From positions 1-10,743 of the forward strand of contig JASHXW010000215.1 in NCBI GenBank assembly GCA_030043395.1: 10,743 bases of DNA, read 5' to 3'. This document shows, piece by piece, positions 5,645 through 10,743 of this stretch. Source of the DNA: Streptosporangiaceae bacterium. Its GTDB lineage: Bacteria; Actinomycetota; Actinomycetes; Streptosporangiales; Streptosporangiaceae. Positions within the stretch are counted from its first letter, which is position 1; each line of letters starts with the position of its first letter. Below the pieces are notes generated by a model, which ran no database searches, was not told where the DNA came from, and was given only the letters and a program-made list of their open reading frames with translations. The translations under genes were made by a program, and so were the position numbers.

Positions 5645-6946
5645 GTGCTAATCGTCGATGGTCGCCAGGCCGCCTGGCTGCGAGCCGGTCTGTCAGCCAT
5701 AGGGGCCGCGCTGGCGCTGCTAGCAACGGCCTGCAGTGGCGGCTCACACCCGAAAGGCTCCGCAGCTGCTGCTAATTGCGGCAGGCTCGAGATGGTTGCT
5801 CGTGACCAGAGAATCTCGGTACTCGCCTGGGGCTACAACGAATTCGGTCAGCTTGGCGACGGCACGACGACCAACAGTGACGTGCCCGTGAAGGTCAAGC
5901 TACCGGAGGGCACGAAGGTGACCGAGGTTTCCGGTGGCGGCCTTGACGGCCTGGTGCTGACCTCTACCGGGTCGGTCCTGGCCTGGGGCTACAACGGAGA
6001 CGGCCAGCTTGGCGACGGTAACAAGGTCAGCAGCGATGTGCCGGTAGAAGCAAAGCTGCCGAAGAGGATGAAGGTCACCGCTATCGCAGGCGGTGGCTAC
6101 CACAACCTCGCGCTGACCTCTTCAGGCGCCGTCCTGGCCTGGGGCGAAGGCAACTACGGCGAAGTCGGTGACGGGAGCACCAAGAGCAGCGACGTGCCAG
6201 TGACGGTCAAGCTGCCGAAGGGGACGAAGGTGATCGCGATCAGCGCAGGCAAGTTCGACAGCCTGGCGCTGACTTCGGCTGGCTCGGTCCTGGCCTGGGG
6301 CTATAACGGCCTAGGCGCACTTGGTGACGGGAATACCAAGAGCACCGATGTGCCGGTGAAGGTGAAGCTGCCAAGAGGCGTTCACGTAATAGCCATCGCG
6401 GGTGGTGCGTATCACAGCCTGGCGCTGACATCGAAGGGCTCGGTGTTGTCCTGGGGCGACAACATAAACGGTCAACTCGGCGACGGAAAGACCAAGAGCA
6501 GCGATGTGCCGGTGCAGGTCAAGCTACCGAAAGGGACGCAGGTCACAGCCGTCGCCGCCGGTGTCAGCTACAGCCTGGCCCTGACCTCGACCGGCTCGCT
6601 TCTGGCCTGGGGCGTCAATCTAGCCGGTCAGCTGGGAGACGGCACCACCACGCAAAGCGATGTGCCGGTAAGGGTGAAGCTGCCGCGGGACACGAAAGCC
6701 ACAGCGGTCGCGGCTGGTGGCTACCATGCGCTCGCGCTGACTTCGGCTGGCTCGGTGCTCGCCTGGGGCGCCAACATCGCCGGTCAACTGGGTGACGGGA
6801 CCACGACGCAAAGCGATGTGCCGGTGAAGGTGAAGCTGCCCAGGAACACGGCGGCGATCGCAGTGCGCGCTGGATCCACGGCATCGTGGTCCGCGGCCGA
6901 GGTGACTAACTCCGACACGGCAGGTCTGCGCAGAAGTCCGGCCTGA
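5645..6946 (+). CDS. RCC1-repeat lipoprotein, seven-bladed beta-propeller
   Basis: This 433-residue protein starts at GTG 5645, 7 nt after an AGGAG ribosome binding site. The N-terminus has a basic start, the hydrophobic core LSAIGAALALLATA and then Cys30-SGGS, a lipoprotein signal with a slightly imperfect lipobox (ATA-C); the rest should be anchored outside the membrane. From residue 60 there are seven RCC1 repeats. Each begins with L(A/S)WG and contains GQLGDG followed by SDVPV and KLP; the WG motifs recur exactly every 52 residues (near 61, 113, 165, 217, 269, 321, 373). RCC1 repeats fold as propeller blades, and seven is the classic closed number. Such propellers bind proteins or ligands; eukaryotic RCC1 is a Ran exchange factor, but nothing suggests that role here. 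The last unit is degenerate after residue 405. The partner is unknown. Confidence 0.93.
   Translation: MLIVDGRQAAWLRAGLSAIGAALALLATACSGGSHPKGSAAAANCGRLEMVARDQRISVLAWGYNEFGQLGDGTTTNSDVPVKVKLPEGTKVTEVSGGGLDGLVLTSTGSVLAWGYNGDGQLGDGNKVSSDVPVEAKLPKRMKVTAIAGGGYHNLALTSSGAVLAWGEGNYGEVGDGSTKSSDVPVTVKLPKGTKVIAISAGKFDSLALTSAGSVLAWGYNGLGALGDGNTKSTDVPVKVKLPRGVHVIAIAGGAYHSLALTSKGSVLSWGDNINGQLGDGKTKSSDVPVQVKLPKGTQVTAVAAGVSYSLALTSTGSLLAWGVNLAGQLGDGTTTQSDVPVRVKLPRDTKATAVAAGGYHALALTSAGSVLAWGANIAGQLGDGTTTQSDVPVKVKLPRNTAAIAVRAGSTASWSAAEVTNSDTAGLRRSPA
5822..6913 (+). repeat. Seven tandem 156-bp coding repeats (RCC1 blades)
   Basis: Seven units of exactly 156 bp (52 codons) follow one another without insertion or deletion. 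The protein pattern is strongly conserved while codons differ at many third positions. Units 6 and 7 are the most alike, sharing a 20-bp identical stretch around TTTQSDVPV, which suggests the most recent duplication. Unit 7 decays at its 3' end. Confidence 0.9.
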
Positions 6947-6959
6947 TAGTTCTCGCCGG

Positions 6960-7553
6960 TCAACGGGCAGATGTGACGACCTTGCGCATGACGCAGTTGT
7001 TCTTGCCCTTGGGACGTTCGTAGGCGAAGCCTGCTTTCTCGAACATGCTGCGAGTGCCGTCGTAGAGGAAAGTAGATGACATCTTCTTCCCTGCTGTGTC
7101 ATGCGGATAGCCCTCGACGACTCCGCCGCCTGCCCTCGCGATCAGCTCCAGGGCGCCGGCAAGCGCGGCGGCGGCGACTCCTTGGCGGCGGTAATTCCGG
7201 TCGACGAAGATGCAGGTGAGGCGATAGTCGGGCATCGACACGAGGCCGCCTTCGTACTCCTTGCGGTGGTAGATGCAGGGAAGCTCATCCGGTGTTCCGT
7301 ACTGACACCAGCCCACAGCGACGTCGCCGTCAAAGACCAGCGCGGCGTGCGCCTTTCCCTCTCGGACGAGGCGCTCCTTGTAAGGCCGTCCTGGTTCGAC
7401 GTCGCTATATTGCTCCGCGCGGCGCGGATGGAACCATGTGCACCAGCAACCGCCGAATCCCATGCCGTTGTGCTTCTCGCACAGCCGGACGAACGCATCC
7501 CAGGTCTGCGTATCGAGAGGCTTGATCACGTACTTGCTCAAGACACGCTCCAT
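6960..7553 (-). CDS. GNAT acetyltransferase with GGCWC motif
   Basis: This 197-residue protein begins at ATG 7553. The C-terminal half has a GNAT acetyl-CoA-binding core: RLTCIFVDRNYRRQGVAAAAL at about 111-131 with the RRQGVA loop, and GTRSMFEKAGFAYERP near 166-181 as the motif B region. The N-terminal part carries GFGGCWCTWFHP at 32-43, a Cys- and Trp-rich signature I have seen in a subgroup of uncharacterised bacterial GNAT proteins. Further Cys residues (83, 93, 114) raise the possibility of metal binding or redox sensitivity, but this is inference. The gene is downstream of the GrpB-family gene on the same strand, 76 bp away, with inverted repeats in the gap, so it may have its own promoter (a -10-like TACAGT lies on the minus strand at 7586-7581). 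Confidence 0.86.
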   Translation of the reverse strand: MERVLSKYVIKPLDTQTWDAFVRLCEKHNGMGFGGCWCTWFHPRRAEQYSDVEPGRPYKERLVREGKAHAALVFDGDVAVGWCQYGTPDELPCIYHRKEYEGGLVSMPDYRLTCIFVDRNYRRQGVAAAALAGALELIARAGGGVVEGYPHDTAGKKMSSTFLYDGTRSMFEKAGFAYERPKGKNNCVMRKVVTSAR

Positions 7554-7596
7554 GTCGGCAGTCGACTACGCTCAAGCCGCACTGTAGAAGCATTTG

Positions 7597-7622
7597 CGGA
7601 CGATCGTCGTCCGGTATACCGG
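7597..7622 (-). terminator. Inverted repeats between the GrpB-family and GNAT genes
   Basis: CGGACGA at 7597-7603 and TCGTCCG at 7607-7613 form a 7-bp stem with a 3-nt loop. The adjacent CCGGTATACCGG at 7611-7622 is a perfect 12-bp palindrome. Both lie just after the GrpB-family stop on the minus strand. A third small stem (CCGGC/GCCGG, 7624-7637) overlaps that stop codon. The array could end transcription, or the palindrome could be an operator for the GNAT gene. No T-run is visible. Confidence 0.35.
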
Positions 7623-7629
7623 GCCGGCT

Positions 7630-8199
7630 CTAGCCGGTGCTCTGTTCATCGGACGGCACCGTGTTGTCCATCGCGATGCTTTCCCGCTCTGCGTCCGTCA
7701 GGCCACCTGCCGCGAGGATCTTCTGCACCACGTCGCTCTTGGCCTCGCCATACTCTTCGATATTCGCCGAGCGCATCCCGGCTTGCCGCTTGACGGCGGC
7801 GTACTCATCCCGAAGCGCAGCGTCGGCGCGGAGCGTGTCGCGCAGTGCCAGGTGGTTCCGCAAGGACAGCGAGCCCTCCACGATCACGTACGTGTTCGTC
7901 CGCGCGAGGCGGGCGGGCTCGGCGAACGCCCAGCGCAGCGGGATTCCCAGGTCGCCCACCGGCGTGAACCCGAGCGACACAAGCACATCGCTCGCTGGCT
8001 CGACGTGCTCCTCACGGACCACGATGTCGCAGTCGATGACGGGCTTTGCCGCCAGGCCGGGAACAGATGTGCTCCCCACGTGCTCGATTGTGATCACGGG
8101 AACCCCCGCTTCAGCCATCGCCTTCGCGTACTCGGCGCGCAAATCCTCAAAGCGCCGGGGCCAAGCACCGTCATACTCAACGACCGTGATCACCGGCAC
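7630..8199 (-). CDS. GrpB (UPF0157) family protein, nucleotidyltransferase-like fold
   Basis: The true product is about 189 residues from GTG 8199; GTG 8193 is also possible. Upstream in-frame codons to 8430 lie opposite the end of the phosphotransferase-like gene and have no family character. The GrpB family signatures are clear: VVEYDGAWPRRFEDLRAE at the start, the core EHVGSTSVPGLAAKPVIDCDI at 39-59 with the nucleotidyltransferase-like GS and paired acidic D56/D58, and NHLALRDTLRADAALRDEYAAVK at 115-137. The family belongs to the polymerase-beta-like nucleotidyltransferase superfamily and its substrate is not established. The start overlaps the end of the upstream phosphotransferase-like fragment by about 17-23 nt, so the two were probably translationally coupled. 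The C-terminal tail is acidic and extends slightly beyond the core. Confidence 0.88.
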   Translation of the reverse strand: MPVITVVEYDGAWPRRFEDLRAEYAKAMAEAGVPVITIEHVGSTSVPGLAAKPVIDCDIVVREEHVEPASDVLVSLGFTPVGDLGIPLRWAFAEPARLARTNTYVIVEGSLSLRNHLALRDTLRADAALRDEYAAVKRQAGMRSANIEEYGEAKSDVVQKILAAGGLTDAERESIAMDNTVPSDEQSTG

Positions 8200-8647
8200 A
8201 CTGTAGTTGCTGGAAGTCAGATAGGACCTGGCTAATCGCATGCCCGCCGATGGCGGCGAGAACGGGGTTGGTGCGCCGGTAGTAGTGCACGGCTCCGAGT
8301 CCGAGACCCAGGCCCAGCCGCGGCCGCGCCCATGTCGCATCGTCAACATTGACCTGGGCCCGGAACGCGTCGCGCGTCTGAGCGGCGAGCCAGGCCCATG
8401 CCGGCAGCATGTCGACTGCCGGGTCGCCAATTCCGAGGATGCCGAAGTCGATGACCGCGGTGAGCTTTCCCGAGCAGGCCAGCAAGTTCACCGGAAGAAG
8501 GTCGGAGTGCACCCAGAGCGGCCCATCGTCCCAAGGCGGCGCCGCGAGGGCTGTCTCCCGTGCTGCGGTTGCCAGGTCCGGGTCAAGTGTGCCATCCGCG
8601 CCGAGTTCCCTGATCTCAGCACGGACCCTGACGTCGAGGATGCCCAC
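8177..8647 (-). pseudogene. C-terminal fragment of an aminoglycoside/choline phosphotransferase-like gene
   Basis: The frame from GTG 8647 gives 156 residues that match only the C-lobe of the APH phosphotransferase family. It carries the catalytic loop WVHSDLLPVN (His47, Asp49, Asn54; the usual HGD is HSD here) and the metal-binding AVIDFGILGIGDP (Asp67). These are followed by the helical region ending in ATWARPRLGLGLGLG, YYRRTNPVLAAI and VLSDFQ. Family resemblance continues a few codons upstream (RNAPVGILDVRVRAEI), to an in-frame TGA at 8660-8662, and then stops. A full family member has about 290-300 residues with an N-terminal ATP-binding lobe. That lobe is found in part at 9321-9566, same strand and in the right order. 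Without the N-lobe this piece should not be an active kinase. It may still be translated and coupled to the overlapping GrpB-family gene. Confidence 0.85.
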
Positions 8648-8723
8648 CGGTGCGTTTCGTCAAGTGATCTGGCCCCGGTAGTCGTCGCCAACGCCGGCCC
8701 CTCGCTCGTGGCACCATGGCAGC

Positions 8724-9320
8724 GTGCGGCTGACGAAATTTGTGCATTCGTGCGTGCGGCTGGACCTCGACGGGCGTGCCTTGGTGATCGATCCAGGGGT
8801 CTGGTCCGAGCCGCACGCGCTGGTCGCCGCCGATGCTGTGCTGGTGACGCATGAGCATTTCGACCACATCGACGAGTTGCGTCTGGCGGGCTTGGGCGTC
8901 CCGGTGTATGCGCCGGAGGGCGCACAGATTAGCCGGGTGCCGTTCGTGCCGGTGCGGCCGGGCGACTGTTTCAGCGTGTCCGGATTCGAGGTCAGGGTGC
9001 ACGGTGGCCGGCATGCCGCCGTCCTGCCCGGCCAGACGACATGCCCCAATGTCGGGTTCCAGGTGGGGGGCCTGTATCACCCGGGCGACTCGCTTGACGT
9101 GCCCGACGAGAAGGTCGAGACACTGCTGGTGCCCATGCAGGCGTCCTGGCTGAAGACCGCCGAAGCGATCGCCTTCCTGCAGTCAGCAGCGCCTCGGCGG
9201 GCGTTCGGCATCCACGACGGGCAGATCAACGAGCGGGCGATCGGCAGCATCAACGGCTGGCTCGGTCAGCGCAGCGAATACGAATGGATGGCCCCAGGTG
9301 CCGAAGTCGAGTTGAGTTAG
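8724..9320 (+). CDS. MBL-fold metallo-hydrolase (UlaG/Lactamase_B_2-like)
   Basis: This intact 198-residue protein starts at GTG 8724 and ends at TAG 9318-9320. It opens with MRLTKFVHSCVRLDLDGRALVIDPG, a typical start for small beta-lactamase-fold hydrolases of actinobacteria. The zinc-binding residues are present: HEHFDH at 43-48 (H-x-H-x-D-H), His97 in GGRHA, Asp122 in YHPGDS and His164 in GIHDG. The fold hydrolyses varied ester, phosphoester or amide bonds with one or two metal ions; the substrate here is unknown and nothing suggests a true beta-lactamase. The protein lacks a signal peptide, so it is probably cytoplasmic. It lies on the plus strand exactly between the two pieces of the minus-strand phosphotransferase-like gene, and its stop abuts the end of homology of the N-terminal piece. 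The ribosome binding site is weak. Confidence 0.88.
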   Translation: MRLTKFVHSCVRLDLDGRALVIDPGVWSEPHALVAADAVLVTHEHFDHIDELRLAGLGVPVYAPEGAQISRVPFVPVRPGDCFSVSGFEVRVHGGRHAAVLPGQTTCPNVGFQVGGLYHPGDSLDVPDEKVETLLVPMQASWLKTAEAIAFLQSAAPRRAFGIHDGQINERAIGSINGWLGQRSEYEWMAPGAEVELS

Positions 9321-9566
9321 CGGCCGGCCTGTGCGGTCATCGATCTCGGCGGACAGGAGCCCGGCGAGGTAGCCCAGATGGGTCTGACGTTCCCGGACGG
9401 AGCGGCGAGGAAGGCGGACGGCGAGTTCATCGCTCAGCAGGTAGATCGCGTTATCAGTTCCGGCAGAGTTGACCTCGGTGAGAGGCAGCGCCGCCCACTG
9501 GCCGAACTGCCCGGTGACCAGTCGACGGACCAGCGCAAGGTCGATGCCGATCTCGTCGGGGTTCAT
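9183..9566 (-). pseudogene. N-terminal fragment of an aminoglycoside/choline phosphotransferase-like gene
   Basis: From ATG 9566 the first 80-odd residues look like the start of an APH-family kinase. They contain LVRRLVTGQFGQWAALPL, then SAGTDNAIYLLSDELAVRLPRR, the paired strands that carry the nucleotide-binding segment and the conserved basic residues (VRLPRR). After about residue 82 (position 9321) the frame runs antisense through the end of the metallo-hydrolase gene and stops at 9183; that part has no family character. The continuation expected in the family, the rest of the N-lobe and the hinge region, is absent. The catalytic half is found at 8177-8662 on the same strand. The start lies 18 bp downstream of the zinc-finger/HTH gene stop, so it could be read from that gene's promoter. 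The product should be inactive. Confidence 0.8.
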
Positions 9567-9584
9567 CCTGCCTAGATATGGGAT

Positions 9585-9953
9585 TCACTCCTCCCCGGAG
9601 AAGCGCTCCCAGGCGGACTGGCGGGTCATGCCGAGGGCCGCGCCGATCCTGGTCCAGGTGATGCCGCGGGCGCGGGCCTTGGTTACGTAGAGGCCGAGGC
9701 GGCGGTCGACCTGGGCGCCGGCGGCTGCGATCTTGGGCAGCAGTGACAGCAGCATGTCATCGGGCATCTCGTCTTCTTGCGTGGCAACGTCCGGCATGAC
9801 GTCCGGCTTGTTCTCGATCAGCAGCACGCACAGCGAAACGCACTCGTTGCAGATGTAGACACCGGGTCCGGCAACCATCGTCGTGACATCTGACGTGGGC
9901 TTCAGGCAGAACGAGCACACGATCGCGGTGGGCGTCTCCTCGGCGACTGCCAT
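9585..9953 (-). CDS. ClpX-type C4 zinc finger fused to a C-terminal helix-turn-helix
   Basis: This 122-residue protein starts at ATG 9953, 6 nt after a GGACGGAG ribosome binding site. Residues 11-46 copy the N-terminal zinc-binding domain of ClpX: Cys13-X2-Cys16-X18-Cys35-X2-Cys38, with AGPGVYICNECVSLC around the second pair. In ClpX this domain dimerises and binds adaptors and substrates. The AAA+ ATPase that should follow is absent. Instead come an acidic linker (48-68) and a compact helical domain at about 84-118 (ARARGITWTRIGAALGMTRQSAWERF), which looks like a DNA-binding helix-turn-helix with recognition helix around 110-117. Small actinobacterial proteins of this make-up exist; their role is not known to me. 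It could be a zinc-dependent regulator or a factor linking Clp to transcription. Its promoter region is packed with inverted repeats, which suggests tight control and possibly autoregulation. Confidence 0.85.
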   Translation of the reverse strand: MAVAEETPTAIVCSFCLKPTSDVTTMVAGPGVYICNECVSLCVLLIENKPDVMPDVATQEDEMPDDMLLSLLPKIAAAGAQVDRRLGLYVTKARARGITWTRIGAALGMTRQSAWERFSGEE

Positions 9954-9976
9954 GATCGACTCCGTCCTGAACTGCC

Positions 9977-10038
9977 TGTCAGGCTAATCCTGACAAATTT
10001 GTCAGGCATAACCTTACAGCGTCAGGTGAGTCCTGACA
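9977..10038. promoter_or_regulatory. Cluster of TGTCAGG/CCTGACA operator half-sites
   Basis: Two inverted repeats share the same geometry: TGTCAGG-N5-CCTGACA at 9977-9995 (perfect) and CGTCAGG-N5-CCTGACA at 10020-10038 (one outer mismatch). Their centres are 43 bp apart, about four helical turns. Between them a further TGTCAGG at 10000-10006 forms the perfect 18-bp palindrome CCTGACAAATTTGTCAGG (9989-10006) with the preceding CCTGACA. The five half-sites surround the promoter of the zinc-finger/HTH gene and lie beside no other gene start. Bound protein would cover the -35 box and the start of transcription, so repression is likely. I do not recognise the motif as that of a known regulator. 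Confidence 0.65.
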
Positions 10039-10039
10039 A
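10011..10039 (-). promoter_or_regulatory. Promoter of the zinc-finger/HTH gene
   Basis: On the minus strand, TTGTCA (10039-10034) and TAAGGT (10016-10011) are separated by 17 bp, close to the consensus for the main vegetative sigma factor. The expected start near 10004 would give a leader of about 50 nt before ATG 9953. The -35 box overlaps one operator half-site and the start point falls in the 18-bp palindrome. Confidence 0.6.
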
Positions 10040-10064
10040 GCTGGCCGTTTCCGAGCCGGTGCCG

Positions 10065-10742
10065 TTAGTGGCCGTCGCTTCGAGGCGCCGAGGTGCCCGC
10101 AGCAGCCGACCTTACGTCGGTGTAGATCGTCTGCACGCGCCCCACCTCTCCCCTGGTAAACGCGCGCTCGCGCCTGACGTCCCGGGTGAAGGCCACCCAC
10201 CAGGACAGGATGGCGCCGAGCCTGTTCCTGAACCCGGTCAGGAACGCGATGTGAATGAACAGCCAGAACACCCACCCGACGAAGCCGCTCAGCTTCAGCG
10301 GCCCAGCCGCCACGACGGCACGCCCGCGCGCGATGTACGCGGCCGATCCCAGGTCGTAGTACCGGAACAGGCGTGGCGCTGGCTGCCCGGTGACCTCGCG
10401 CTTGATCCGGCGGGCGGCGTAGAACCCGGCTTGCATGGCGACCTCGGCGACACCAGGCAGGTTGTTCAGGCTCATCGCGTCGCCGACGACGTAGATTTCC
10501 GGATGCCCGGGGATGGTGAGGTCACCCTTGACCTCGATCCGGCCTGACCTGTCCTGCGCAGCTCCGGTCACCTTCGCCAGCGCGGCGGCCAGCGGTGGCG
10601 CCTGCACCCCCGCTGTCCACAGCACGGTGTTGGCGTCGTAGTGCGTTTCGACATCGCTGGCGTCCCTGGCGACCAGGCCGGTGCCGTCCACTTTGACGAC
10701 CCTCGTCTCCATGTGCAGCTCGACGCCGAGCAACCCGAGCTC
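10065..10742 (-). CDS. ndh: Type II NADH dehydrogenase (NDH-2), N-terminus outside window
   Basis: The frame is open to the window edge and ends with TAA at 10067-10065, giving 225 C-terminal residues; the TTG at 10733 is internal. The sequence has the second-half layout of NDH-2, the single-subunit membrane-associated FAD enzyme that passes electrons from NADH to quinone without pumping protons. GVELHMETRVVKVD belongs to the end of the NADH domain, VLWTAGVQAPPLA is the usual link back to the FAD domain, and IPGHPEIYVVGDAM carries the FAD-contacting GD motif. PGVAEVAMQAGFYAARRI is a conserved helix. After RYYDLGSAAYIARGRAVV come two hydrophobic or amphipathic stretches (GFVGWVFWLFIHIAFLTGF and AILSWWVAF) that anchor the protein to the membrane. 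The missing N-terminus should contain the FAD and NADH glycine motifs. The next gene on this strand has its own promoter, so the two are probably not one operon. Confidence 0.9.
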   Translation of the reverse strand, partial: ELGLLGVELHMETRVVKVDGTGLVARDASDVETHYDANTVLWTAGVQAPPLAAALAKVTGAAQDRSGRIEVKGDLTIPGHPEIYVVGDAMSLNNLPGVAEVAMQAGFYAARRIKREVTGQPAPRLFRYYDLGSAAYIARGRAVVAAGPLKLSGFVGWVFWLFIHIAFLTGFRNRLGAILSWWVAFTRDVRRERAFTRGEVGRVQTIYTDVRSAAAGTSAPRSDGH

Positions 10743-10743
10743 G

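Noticed and set aside
5822..6913. CRISPR array or non-coding satellite repeat
   Set aside because: The 156-bp period is in frame, varies at third codon positions and encodes RCC1 blades.
7101..8235. Long plus-strand open frames opposite the GNAT and GrpB-family genes
   Set aside because: They are antisense to clearly recognisable proteins and have no family character; long shadow frames are expected in GC-rich DNA.
8200..8430. N-terminal extension of the GrpB-family protein
   Set aside because: The extra 77 codons lie opposite or within the phosphotransferase-like C-terminus in another frame, are rich in Arg/Pro/Ser shadow-like composition, and GrpB homology starts at VITVVEYD.
8177..8647. 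Functional aminoglycoside resistance gene
   Set aside because: Only the C-lobe is present, the ATP-binding lobe is detached and incomplete, and this branch of the family has varied substrates.
9183..9320. Last 45 codons of the N-terminal phosphotransferase-like frame as real protein
   Set aside because: They are antisense to the intact metallo-hydrolase gene and do not resemble the kinase family.
8724..9320. Beta-lactamase
   Set aside because: The MBL motifs are generic; there is no signal peptide and the sequence resembles small UlaG-like hydrolases.

Overview
This is a GC-rich stretch of chromosome from a high-GC actinobacterium, probably a soil filamentous type. The grounds are G/C-biased third codon positions, many GTG starts, two probable lipoproteins, a type II NADH dehydrogenase, an actinobacterial-style rhomboid-like protein, and a ClpX-type zinc finger fused to a helix-turn-helix. 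I cannot name a genus. No tRNA, rRNA, CRISPR array, transposase or integrase is visible.

Layout: (1) 2-619, the 3' part of a class I SAM-dependent methyltransferase. (2) 620-867, a regulatory gap with a large stem-loop and a CRP-like palindrome. (3) 868-3503, a plus-strand cluster of three envelope genes: a sedolisin (S53) peptidase lipoprotein with no propeptide, a rhomboid-like six-helix membrane protein, and a small protein with two membrane helices. (4) 3566-5441, small housekeeping or accessory genes on both strands: a 54-residue DUF4177-like protein, a YjbR/MmcQ-family protein and two GNAT acetyltransferases. (5) 5645-6946, an RCC1-repeat lipoprotein made of seven units of exactly 52 residues. 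(6) 6960-9566, a minus-strand run (GNAT, GrpB-family protein, aminoglycoside-phosphotransferase-like gene) interrupted by a plus-strand metallo-hydrolase gene. (7) 9585-10743, a ClpX-zinc-finger/HTH protein behind an elaborate operator-promoter, then the C-terminal part of NDH-2.

Three points deserve most attention. First, the zinc-finger/HTH gene has a readable promoter (TTGTCA-17 bp-TAAGGT on the minus strand) embedded in five TGTCAGG/CCTGACA half-sites. Second, the phosphotransferase-like gene is in two pieces in the right order and on the same strand, but its middle is missing and an oppositely oriented metallo-hydrolase gene sits in its place. Third, an apparently propeptide-free sedolisin lipoprotein lies 16 bp upstream of a rhomboid-like protein, which suggests a membrane-surface proteolysis module. 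The remaining genes are ordinary small actinobacterial enzymes with unknown substrates.
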